Positions 1 through 7,627 of a DNA stretch of 64,000 nucleotides are shown here, one piece after another. Made by a program: the position numbers and the translations under genes. The stretch comes from a virus: positions 62,001 to 126,000 of the IMG/VR virus record IMGVR_UViG_3300027974_000020, one strand, 5' to 3'. The number at the start of each line of letters is the position of its first letter. The first letter of the stretch is position 1. Below the pieces are notes generated by a model that was given only the letters and a program-made list of their open reading frames with translations, was not told where the DNA came from and searched no databases.

Positions 1-208
1 TCGGAAAAAAGTATCCACTATTATTTACGTAAACTTGTTCCCCCGTATTTGGATGGATAGTAAGTGAATACATTTCTGCTTTTTCTTGTTCTATACTTCT
101 TTCGCAAAAACCATACATCCAATCCCAGTCTATGGTGGCAGTATTTTCGAAAAGAACGACTCCACCACCAAGATGTTTTGGCTCTACATCAACGTAATTC
201 ATTGTCAT
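1..208 (-). CDS. Partial protein, N-terminal 69 residues only (hypothetical)
   Basis: The reading frame starts at ATG 208 behind a good CAGGAG ribosome-binding site and runs off the left edge of the window. It overlaps the stop of the upstream gene by about 20 bases, as is common in this minus-strand operon. The visible part begins MTMNYVDVEPKHLGGGVVLF and continues with ...TIDWDWMYGFCERS. The N-termini of phage 2OG-Fe(II) oxygenases often look like this, and the genes upstream include one, but the catalytic part is outside the window, so this is only a guess. Confidence 0.6.
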   Translation of the reverse strand, partial: MTMNYVDVEPKHLGGGVVLFENTATIDWDWMYGFCERSIEQEKAEMYSLTIHPNTGEQVYVNNSGYFFP

Positions 209-926
209 TATTTTCTCCTGATTTATCGTCTAATTCTGCTAGTTTTAACATGCCCTTAACTCCTGGCCCAATTTTATTACCATCTGCATCTAAGCCAGTT
301 TTTATTCCCTTTACCCATGTCCATGGTTTATCTTTTGAATTTTGCATTTTGAGATCATTATATTTTCTTCTTGATTCTTCTAATTCTTTGTTGTCCCATC
401 TATTTACTACTTCAAACTCAACACTCGGTAGTAAGTCTGTTGGATAGATAGTAAAGAATAAAAATGGACTTCCCTTAGGGAATACAACAGGTTCATTTAC
501 CTTATGAATTACCCAATTTGTTTGAACTTCATCTGGCCACCAGCCAGAAGGGATGCTTGCGGTCATCGGTGACGCACCATCTACATAATAATTTGGCGAA
601 CCAGTTGTCCACAAACTATAACCTTCTTCTGTGTTTATTGCCCAACCAGTTGCGATTGATATCATTCCATGTATATTTGAGTGAGCAAAATTAAATCCAT
701 TGTGAACGCCTCCACTAATTATTCTTGCTGGGCTTGCTCCCCCGTCCCAAATTACCACTAGTTCTTCTGGGAGTATCATTTCCCAACCGCTAACATTTGC
801 TGTAGTTACTGGTGTGCATTGGTATGCGTGTTTGTTATAGGTATTATCCATCCAATCTCTTTTAAGGCGGGACTGCCTTATTTCGACTGAGTTGTTATGA
901 GTTCTTGATAGTATTATTTTTGTCAT
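189..926 (-). CDS. DUF6065-like protein
   Basis: This 245-residue protein has no signal peptide or membrane segment. It carries the arrangement CTPVTTANVSGWE near residue 37, a Trp/Gly-rich middle (ATGWAINT..., PSGWWPDEVQTNW) and an FPKGSPFLFFTIYP stretch. That pattern resembles the DUF6065 family, which occurs in phages and bacteria near 2OG-Fe(II) oxygenases and has no established function; I rely on memory of the family. The gene starts 2 bases after the stop of the 928-1677 oxygenase, so the two are probably co-translated. The C-terminus is lysine- and aspartate-rich. Confidence 0.6.
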   Translation of the reverse strand: MTKIILSRTHNNSVEIRQSRLKRDWMDNTYNKHAYQCTPVTTANVSGWEMILPEELVVIWDGGASPARIISGGVHNGFNFAHSNIHGMISIATGWAINTEEGYSLWTTGSPNYYVDGASPMTASIPSGWWPDEVQTNWVIHKVNEPVVFPKGSPFLFFTIYPTDLLPSVEFEVVNRWDNKELEESRRKYNDLKMQNSKDKPWTWVKGIKTGLDADGNKIGPGVKGMLKLAELDDKSGENNDNELR

Positions 927-927
927 G

Positions 928-1677
928 CTAAATACCTAAAAATATATAATCTGAATCTAAATTTTTTATTGGTCCAGGCATTTGGCCATAAAATCTTGGA
1001 CCTCGACCGGCATCTGGATCTGCTGGTGACCCATCTAAATTATGCCCATATTGAAATCCTTTATGAGTTCTCTCGTTATAGTCGAACATTGTAACAACTG
1101 AATATTTTGTGCCAGATACGACTGGTAACGAACTATGTGCATAAATGTATGTTGAGGGAAACAATATTATGTCTCCAACTTTTGGTTTTATTTTAAATCT
1201 AAGTGTATCAAAAACCAATTCTCCACCATCATAATTATCATTTAAATAAGCCACAGATGATACAGTACAATTGTAGCTATAGCCATGATCTGCATGCGCA
1301 GAGAAGTGTTCTCCTGGAACATATTTAACAAAATTAAAGCTTTCCATAAAATCCATTTTTATACCGTGTCTTACCTCATAATCATAAAGGCATTCAAGTA
1401 GTGGAGATTTTACTGCTTCGCAAACCTCTTTGATTTCTTTTTGTTCTGGAGAATTTTCCCAAACGGTGTTATCTGGATGTATTTTAAAATCACTACAATT
1501 TCTATAACTTTTGTTTTTATTTAAATCCCCAGTTGTTCCCAAATCCCATTTAAATCTATCATTAGTGGATTTTTCCAATGCAAGCTCAAGTTTATCTATT
1601 AGGCTTTCTGCATCAGGGATGGCTCCTCTGTAGACTATAACACCTAATCTTGCATCAAAAACATATTGTGGGTTCAT
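928..1677 (-). CDS. 2OG-Fe(II) oxygenase (prolyl-4-hydroxylase-like)
   Basis: This 249-residue protein has the iron-binding HxD in FSAHADHGYS (about residue 125), the strand YLNDNYDGGELVF, the KPKVGDIILFPS strand, a distal His in YAHSSLPV and a 2-oxoglutarate-binding basic residue in GTKYSVV, here Lys instead of the usual Arg. The double-stranded beta-helix family hydroxylates protein or small-molecule substrates using Fe(II), O2 and 2-oxoglutarate; the substrate is unknown. It is the first minus-strand gene left of a divergent promoter region. It is one of four complete oxygenases of this type in the window. Confidence 0.85.
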   Translation of the reverse strand: MNPQYVFDARLGVIVYRGAIPDAESLIDKLELALEKSTNDRFKWDLGTTGDLNKNKSYRNCSDFKIHPDNTVWENSPEQKEIKEVCEAVKSPLLECLYDYEVRHGIKMDFMESFNFVKYVPGEHFSAHADHGYSYNCTVSSVAYLNDNYDGGELVFDTLRFKIKPKVGDIILFPSTYIYAHSSLPVVSGTKYSVVTMFDYNERTHKGFQYGHNLDGSPADPDAGRGPRFYGQMPGPIKNLDSDYIFLGI

Positions 1678-1701
1678 AATTATCTATCTCCGATAAATGT
1701 G

Positions 1702-1737
1702 TGATATAATTTATTAAAAGCAAAGCCCATTATACCA
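1702..1737. promoter_or_regulatory. Divergent extended -10 promoters
   Basis: In the 80-base gap between divergent oxygenase genes, TGATATAAT (1702-1710) reads to the right and TGGTATAAT (1737-1729, minus strand) reads to the left. Both are textbook extended -10 elements (TGnTATAAT). No convincing -35 box is visible, which is normal for extended -10 promoters. They suggest the two oxygenases are transcribed by host-type sigma-70 RNA polymerase. Confidence 0.5.
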
Positions 1738-1757
1738 CAATTTTTGGAGAGCTAATT

Positions 1758-2399
1758 ATGTTTAATGAAGAAATAACAGAAGAAAAACCCTGGAAAGTTC
1801 TGCCTGGAACATTTGGAAATTCTACCGATAATATTAAAATTATAGAAAATTTTATTGAAAAAGAGGATTTGTTATCTTTACAAAATTTTGTAAAAAAAAT
1901 AGATGAATGGGACAACTCAAGAGGAAGTGAATATCATGAAGACGGAACTATTAAATATGGTGCCGACGTTTGGTTAAATAGGACTTGTAGTTCTTATATT
2001 GTAAAAAAATTAGATAGAAATATTTATGATCTAATTGATTTTTATATTGATAAAATGACTGAAAGTATAAACAGTAATTATAATTGTATTGTTGAAAAAA
2101 GACCACCAGTCATTGTTTGTTGGCGACCTGGAGATTTTCAGATAGCACACGCCGACAAACAGCTTCAAGATGGAAGACCGAATGCTTTTCCAGATTATGA
2201 CATTAATTCATTATTTTATATTAATGATGACTATATCGGGGGAGAATTATTCTATACCCAACATGGTAAAAAGTTAAAGCCAGTAGCAGGTATGGCAGTA
2301 TCACATCCTGGAGATGTGAATTACATACATGGAGTAACTCCAGTACTATCCGGAGTTAGATGGGTTATCCCAGCCTTCTATGCTGTTAAATCTTTTTAA
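1758..2399 (+). CDS. 2OG-Fe(II) oxygenase
   Basis: This 213-residue protein is the only plus-strand gene in the first 40 kb. The motifs are HxD in QIAHADKQ (about residue 132), FYINDDYIGGELFY, the distal His in NYIHGVTPV and the 2-oxoglutarate-binding Arg in SGVRWVIP. GGAGAG lies ahead of ATG 1758. The N-terminal third (EEKPWKVLPGTFGN...) has no motif I recognise. The gene converges with the PASTA-like gene at 2405, leaving 5 bases between stops and no obvious terminator. The substrate is unknown. Confidence 0.85.
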   Translation: MFNEEITEEKPWKVLPGTFGNSTDNIKIIENFIEKEDLLSLQNFVKKIDEWDNSRGSEYHEDGTIKYGADVWLNRTCSSYIVKKLDRNIYDLIDFYIDKMTESINSNYNCIVEKRPPVIVCWRPGDFQIAHADKQLQDGRPNAFPDYDINSLFYINDDYIGGELFYTQHGKKLKPVAGMAVSHPGDVNYIHGVTPVLSGVRWVIPAFYAVKSF

Positions 2400-2404
2400 T
2401 AAGA

Positions 2405-2821
2405 TTATTTAAATCCTGGAGGACTAAAGAAAGCTGGAGGACCAAAGAATCCTGGGGGGGCAAAGAACCCTGGAGGAGCGAAGAATCCTGGAGGACTAAA
2501 GAACCCTGGAGGACCAAAAAATCCTGGAGGACTAAAGAATGCTGGAGGACCGAAGAACCCTGGTGGAGCAAAGAAAGCTGGAGGAGAGAAAGCTCCTACA
2601 GTATAATTAATTGCCGTTCCCAAAGGAGTTACAGTTGTGTCGGTAATCGCTGGAGTTACAACATCATTTAAGCCTGAATTTTGTGTTGGGGTTGTTGTTA
2701 CTGATCCAACAGTAAAACCAGCAGCGGTTATTGTTGTATTAGCTGTAGTCTTCGCGGTACCTTCTGCAACTGTAGGTTTAGCTTTTTTTCTATTCTGTTT
2801 TTTACCTGAATTTTCAGCCAT
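2405..2821 (-). CDS. PASTA-like protein with PPGFF/PPAFF tandem repeats
   Basis: This 138-residue protein has three parts: a Lys-rich N-terminus with KPTVAEGT, a PASTA-like domain (AGFTVGSVTTTP...VTPLGTAINYTVG, about residues 33-75), and a C-terminal run of a repeated PPGFFxPPAFFx unit to the end. PASTA domains bind peptidoglycan or beta-lactam-like ligands in actinobacterial and firmicute surface proteins. The hydrophobic, Pro-rich repeat is unlike collagen, which is GXY. A paralogue lies at 11482-12034. It follows the fibre gene by 2 bases, so a virion-surface role is plausible but inferred. Confidence 0.7.
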   Translation of the reverse strand: MAENSGKKQNRKKAKPTVAEGTAKTTANTTITAAGFTVGSVTTTPTQNSGLNDVVTPAITDTTVTPLGTAINYTVGAFSPPAFFAPPGFFGPPAFFSPPGFFGPPGFFSPPGFFAPPGFFAPPGFFGPPAFFSPPGFK

Positions 2822-2822
2822 A

Positions 2823-4844
2823 TTATGATGCCAAGTCTCCTAATGCTACCCATGTATCGGTAGCTCTTTTGATGATTGTAGCAGATGACCACTGCGCACG
2901 CAACTTCAAACCTGGAGTATAGTTAATGGTAACTCCAGCACCAGCTGTTAGCGTGCACTGTCCAGCTCCTGTTTGCAGCACTGTGATGGTGGTTCCAACA
3001 GGAAGGGCTACTGAAGAGTTTGGTGGTATTGTCAAAGTGTTTGCAGAAGCGTTGTTCATTTCAATCATCTTACCGCTGTCCGCTAAGACTAAGGTATAAC
3101 TAGCTATTTGAGCGTTGGTGACTGTGTCGGTAAATATTCTTTGATAGTTAGTGCCATCATTAGTGAACTCCCAACAGTCTGTGGTTTCATTCCAGCGTAA
3201 TTGAACGTTTGTTGAAGTACCACGTTCAACTTCAACTCCAGCATTTTCGGATGGAGTTCCAGCTTCATTGTTATTTAACACAATCAAATTATCATTGATT
3301 GTTAAAGTTTCAGAGTTAACAGTTGTGGTTGTACCAGAAACTGTAAAGTTGCCAGTAACGGTAAGATTACCTGCCACTGTTGGGTTGGATGTGTTAACCC
3401 AGGCTGAACCATTGTACAAAAGAACCTGGTTAGAAACTGCAGATGTTATTGTAACATCTGACAAATTGTCTATTGTAGCATCTAATGATACTGTAGCTGT
3501 TGAACCTTCTGATTGAGTATGCGCAACAGATATACCTGTTCCAGAAGCCACATTAACCATGTAGTTACCAGTTGTATCTGCACCAAGATCAACGGCATCG
3601 TTCACCCAAGCAGAACCGTTATACTTAAGGAACTGACCCGAAGCAACAGATGTAATTGTTACATCGGTAATATCATCAATCGCTGATGTTGGGACTCCCC
3701 AGTCAATGCCTTTGGCAGCGCCGCTATTAGCCCTTAAGAAGTAGCCATTTGTTCCTACGCTTAAAACAGATGGTGTATTATCTGCTGTAGCGGTAAATAT
3801 ATCGCCTTTTGCATTAGCGAGTGATTTAGCAACAGCGTCGCTTTCTATTTGATTAATTACAAACTCAGTTGTTGCAATTTGCGTATTATCTGTATTCGTA
3901 GCTGCTGTTGGGGCTAATGGTGTTCCAGTTAAAGATGGGCTAGCTAAAGTTGCATAACCTGCAAATGATACGTTAGATGTTGTTGTAGAAGTTACCCTTC
4001 CATACGCATCGACTGTATGACCGCTAATGAATGAAGTAACATTCGAACCAGAAGAATTTGTTTGCTCTACTGTAGCAAGATCGATACTATCCGCATTAAC
4101 TACTAGTCTACCCGAACTTGCTGACATAACATTTACTGTATTATTTGTTACTACCAATCCATCGCCAGCTGTAAACCCACCAGTGCCAGTGAATTGTGCG
4201 TATGTTAGATTGTCTGTGCCAAAAATTATGGCATTATTTGCTCCAGATGGGGTCCCGGTTAAGATAAAACCACAGTTTATATTAGCAGATCCAGCTACTA
4301 CAAATACAGCATCTCCCTTTGTGACTTCACCTGCAGGGTTATTGTCTGAATCTGTTCTCCTTGTAAGAACAAATGGTGTGCCAACAGCACCAGCGGTAGT
4401 CACTGTATAAATACCATTTTGTGTTGCAGTAGCTTGATTCTTTACAAGAATGGAATAACCAGCTTCGGCTGTTCCTAGGTCTATTGTAAGCACACCGTTT
4501 GCTGTTGCAGTTAGTGTAGCACCAACACCTGCAGTTCCATTATTATATGTGCACGATGGCAGTGCGGCAGTTGTAGCCAATGCCACAGGATTTTGCCAGC
4601 TAACTCCAGCAAACAGATCATCTACATATCCTCTTGTGGCAAGAGCTGTTGATCCACTTCCAGCATTCGATGCAAAGACGGACGTAACATTCATTACGCC
4701 ATTAGCTGCTATATTACCAACAACAGTGCCGGCAGAGTTTTTAAATTCAACCAGTGGTGCAGTGGCACCAGACGCTGCTTTAAATACAACAGATTCATCA
4801 TTAACTGTAATTTCTGGTGCGGTTTCTGTTCTTAAACGGGCCAT
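2823..4844 (-). CDS. Mosaic tail-fibre/virion protein
   Basis: This 673-residue protein is rich in Thr, Ser, Ala, Gly and Val. It is built from modules shared with the fibre genes at 7628, 12037, 15018 and 16325: DDITDVTITSVASGQFLKYN, GSAWVND, GNLTVTGNFTVSGTTTT followed by an ETLTINDNLIVLN strand, VERGTSTNVQLRWNET with CWEFTNDGT, and a C-terminal PGLKLRAQWSSATIIKRATD block that also closes the 12037 protein. Beta-rich repeats of this kind are typical of phage fibres and adhesins. The start is ATG 4844 with GGAG upstream. The role in host recognition is inferred from family style and context. Confidence 0.75.
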   Translation of the reverse strand: MARLRTETAPEITVNDESVVFKAASGATAPLVEFKNSAGTVVGNIAANGVMNVTSVFASNAGSGSTALATRGYVDDLFAGVSWQNPVALATTAALPSCTYNNGTAGVGATLTATANGVLTIDLGTAEAGYSILVKNQATATQNGIYTVTTAGAVGTPFVLTRRTDSDNNPAGEVTKGDAVFVVAGSANINCGFILTGTPSGANNAIIFGTDNLTYAQFTGTGGFTAGDGLVVTNNTVNVMSASSGRLVVNADSIDLATVEQTNSSGSNVTSFISGHTVDAYGRVTSTTTSNVSFAGYATLASPSLTGTPLAPTAATNTDNTQIATTEFVINQIESDAVAKSLANAKGDIFTATADNTPSVLSVGTNGYFLRANSGAAKGIDWGVPTSAIDDITDVTITSVASGQFLKYNGSAWVNDAVDLGADTTGNYMVNVASGTGISVAHTQSEGSTATVSLDATIDNLSDVTITSAVSNQVLLYNGSAWVNTSNPTVAGNLTVTGNFTVSGTTTTVNSETLTINDNLIVLNNNEAGTPSENAGVEVERGTSTNVQLRWNETTDCWEFTNDGTNYQRIFTDTVTNAQIASYTLVLADSGKMIEMNNASANTLTIPPNSSVALPVGTTITVLQTGAGQCTLTAGAGVTINYTPGLKLRAQWSSATIIKRATDTWVALGDLAS

Positions 4845-4923
4845 ATCACTCCTATGGAAATTGAACTCTTGATTTATAGTACTAGCAAAAAGCTATTTTT
4901 ATAGTAATGCCTTTATCACAAAT

Positions 4924-5730
4924 TTATTGTGTTATTCTCTTTAGAAATTCTAACATTTTTCCAGTATATTTTATTCTTCCAAAATGAGTTAAGTTTATTG
5001 TTGGATCAACCCAAATCTTTCCGCCCATCTTTTGCCAATAACGGCAAAAGCCATAGTCTTCGGACAAAAATCTTCCATCATCATCAACGTATGAATTAAA
5101 CAAAGCATACGCATTTTCTATTTCATTACCTGATAGAGCGCCTGTATCATCTTTATATTTTAACTTTTTATATTTCTTAAACATTTTGTCAAATACTTGA
5201 CGCCTAATTAGCATAAAACCAGTGCCCGCTTCATAACATTCTATCGCACCATTATCAATATTAAGTTGTGTTTCTCCGGGCTTAGTCATGTGAACAACAT
5301 ATCTAGTTGCATATTCCATAAGATCTTTAGCCTCTAAGTCTTTAGAAGCACCTTCTTTTACTTTATCCCAATTTATTTCTTTAATCGGATACGAGGCGGT
5401 CATTACATCTTTTTCATGCCAAAGCAGCTTTAATATTGCTTCTTTATCAAACTGAAGATCCACGTCAATGAATACCATATGAGTAAAATCTGGATTGCCC
5501 ATGAATTTAGCAACAAGGTTATTTCTCGCACGATTAATTAAAGAATCAGATATTGTACATACAGAGTATTTTAGGCCTATCTCTTTAAAAAAGAGGCAGG
5601 TCTGCAAAAAACTCATCATAAATGGTTCTGTTACATGTGAATCGTAACAGGGTAGTGCAAAGAAAACGTTCCATTCTTGGAGTTTTTCTTTTGGAATTGT
5701 TATATTTATTTGTTGTTCTTCTACTGGCAT
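4924..5730 (-). CDS. Glycosyltransferase (GT-A fold, phage type)
   Basis: This 268-residue protein opens with a nucleotide-sugar-type strand (NVFFALPCYDSHV), then RNNLVAKFM and the metal-binding DxD in MVFIDVDLQF at about residue 90, ending with an aromatic WQKMGGKIWVDP segment and a conserved THFG. This matches GT-A glycosyltransferase-like proteins frequent in large phages. Likely roles are glycosylation of virion proteins or host surface, or DNA base modification; the sequence does not say which. It lies between fibre genes, 4 bases after the 5734 gene. Confidence 0.65.
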   Translation of the reverse strand: MPVEEQQINITIPKEKLQEWNVFFALPCYDSHVTEPFMMSFLQTCLFFKEIGLKYSVCTISDSLINRARNNLVAKFMGNPDFTHMVFIDVDLQFDKEAILKLLWHEKDVMTASYPIKEINWDKVKEGASKDLEAKDLMEYATRYVVHMTKPGETQLNIDNGAIECYEAGTGFMLIRRQVFDKMFKKYKKLKYKDDTGALSGNEIENAYALFNSYVDDDGRFLSEDYGFCRYWQKMGGKIWVDPTINLTHFGRIKYTGKMLEFLKRITQ

Positions 5731-5733
5731 AAT

Positions 5734-6504
5734 CTATATTCTATACTGTTTTTTTTCCCAAGTCAAATTACGATTTTCCATATATCTTATATCTAAAGGT
5801 TGGTTGTTATCGCCGTTGTTATTGGGTATACCTTCTCTATTCGAACCAACGCTCATATGTGATTCACACGCTGCAGCTAGCTTTTTTGGAAAATCGTAAA
5901 AAATTAAATCAGTTGCTTTTTCGTTACAAAAATGACATTCAATTTCTCTTAATTCATTTAATATAACATAATAATTTTCTCTTTTTTCAGTAAGTTCTTT
6001 TACATTAAAGGGCTCGTTAACACAATATGGGTGTATTTTATTATTATTTTTAGAAATAAATGTTTTACTTTTTACACAATTATTTAAAGAATATGTTGTA
6101 TTAAAAAGGCCCATTCCATCATAGGGTATTGCTGGACAAGAAAAATGATCTATTATTAAATCACAATCTTTTATTTTTTCGTCCAAATATAGATCAAATT
6201 GAACTTCTGCTGGATAAATATTATCCCAAATTTTTATTACAAAATAACCATTTTCTAAAACCGAAAAACCAATTAACCCTTTAAAGGATTCATTTTCGAT
6301 ATAAGAAACTGATGGCTCACTAACTTGTTTTCCTAAATAATTTTCATGTATTAGACCAATTATATGATCGCACTCATGTTTTTCATCATAAATGGTGCAC
6401 AATGAATTTATGAAAGTAACAAAACAATCTATATCTTTTATCGGATTAATGGTAAAACCATTTATCGTTAAATGCGATACTATTTTTTCATTGTGATTAA
6501 TCAT
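5734..6504 (-). CDS. Hypothetical protein, faint AdoMet-decarboxylase-like segment
   Basis: This 256-residue protein has no secure family assignment. One segment, LIGFSVLENGYFVIKIWDNI followed by a QFDLYL strand (about residues 95-122), recalls the strand-turn-strand of small AdoMet decarboxylases (ESHISIHTWPE..), but the pyruvoyl-forming Ser and the His are not present, so an active enzyme is unlikely. A second part has a CHFC pair and CESHMS, which may bind a metal. It starts at ATG 6504 and sits between a fibre gene and a glycosyltransferase. The codon usage is very AT-rich. Confidence 0.4.
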   Translation of the reverse strand: MINHNEKIVSHLTINGFTINPIKDIDCFVTFINSLCTIYDEKHECDHIIGLIHENYLGKQVSEPSVSYIENESFKGLIGFSVLENGYFVIKIWDNIYPAEVQFDLYLDEKIKDCDLIIDHFSCPAIPYDGMGLFNTTYSLNNCVKSKTFISKNNNKIHPYCVNEPFNVKELTEKRENYYVILNELREIECHFCNEKATDLIFYDFPKKLAAACESHMSVGSNREGIPNNNGDNNQPLDIRYMENRNLTWEKKQYRI

Positions 6505-6531
6505 ATTTAATTAATAATTTATAATACAAAA

Positions 6532-7569
6532 TTAATTCCAAGTAGACAAAGCAGATCGTTTCCATGTATCTGTTGCTATGCAAATATAAATATGGTTGTC
6601 GTCCCATGCCATATCTCCGTATTTTCCTGGACTAGATGGAGAGACGGGAACATCTACCGATATATCGTCGAAGGATACTTGATCCTTTTTCCCTCCTAAT
6701 CCTGCAAAAACTGTAACAAAGCGATCAAAGGCACCGGGGGGGGAGGAAAAATGAACAATAACATTATTATCATCAACTATAGAATAAATTGTTTCAGTAA
6801 TATCAAACAATCCAGTAGTATCCCTTATCACAACTCCAATATCGCTTGTGTTTAATTTGTGATTTATATGTATATTTTTTGCACTGCCGTCACCAGCCAT
6901 TTGACCAAAATAATATCCTGATAATGGCAAAAACACTGTGGCAACAAGTGAGTCATTTGAAGGTGCTTCTGAAAAATCTAAAATTACTTTTTGTGTTGAA
7001 TAAGATTGAACAGCAACTTGGACTACTTCATATGGATAAGTATTGTTTCTGACACAAACAATCACATCTCTTGATCCAAGATTATGGTTTAATTCAATAC
7101 TAGAAGTAGAACCATCTCCAATAATTTCAGAAAAATATATTTCTTCACCAGCAGAAATTATTAATATATCTACAGAATTGGATGTTGGTGGTGTTTCAAA
7201 AATAATTTTTGCTTGACTAGTACTTAGGGCTTCCCATCTAAATTTAATATTTTGTTTTACACTTATTGCACTAGGCGTCGCGGCATTTGACAATGCATTA
7301 CCTTGTACATAGCCAAAAACAACTATATCTTGAGTATCAAGATCGTGAGTAATCGTATATTCTGTAGATGATCCATTTCCTATAGTCGTGGAAAATGAAG
7401 ATATTTCAGATGGGATTATATCTACTGCGTTGGCTGGAGATATTTTTGTACCGTCAAACTTAAGAACTTGACCATTTGTAACGCCTGTTAAATCCAGCTC
7501 GATACCATTAATAGTTACGGTAGAGCCTACAATAAGGCTATTCTTGACTACAAAGTTTTTGTCTGCCAC
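6532..7569 (-). CDS. Virion/fibre protein with repeated IGDGS...HNLGSRDVIV modules
   Basis: This 345-residue protein has an N-terminal VNGIELDLTGVTNGQVLKFD module shared with the 7628 and 12037 fibres. It is followed by three copies of a roughly 75-residue beta module with the signature GDGS(S/A)..I..NH.L...D(I/V).V and a YEVV-like strand, and ends with a short DDNHIYICIATDTWKRSAL tail that looks like a trimerisation or capping segment. It is probably a short fibre or fibre-associated protein. A near-palindromic AGTTTTAAACTT/AAGTTTTAAACT sequence lies just upstream and may end transcription from the preceding gene. Confidence 0.7.
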   Translation of the reverse strand: MADKNFVVKNSLIVGSTVTINGIELDLTGVTNGQVLKFDGTKISPANAVDIIPSEISSFSTTIGNGSSTEYTITHDLDTQDIVVFGYVQGNALSNAATPSAISVKQNIKFRWEALSTSQAKIIFETPPTSNSVDILIISAGEEIYFSEIIGDGSTSSIELNHNLGSRDVIVCVRNNTYPYEVVQVAVQSYSTQKVILDFSEAPSNDSLVATVFLPLSGYYFGQMAGDGSAKNIHINHKLNTSDIGVVIRDTTGLFDITETIYSIVDDNNVIVHFSSPPGAFDRFVTVFAGLGGKKDQVSFDDISVDVPVSPSSPGKYGDMAWDDNHIYICIATDTWKRSALSTWN

Positions 7570-7627
7570 TAAAGTTCACTGTCCCTCTAGTTTTAAACTT
7601 ATTATTAAGTTTTAAACTTCTACTATT

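Noticed and set aside
2405-2590. The repeated CCTGGAGGA-type units (PPGFF) as a CRISPR or intergenic repeat
   Set aside because: They lie inside a reading frame and encode a regular PPGFF/PPAFF amino-acid repeat.
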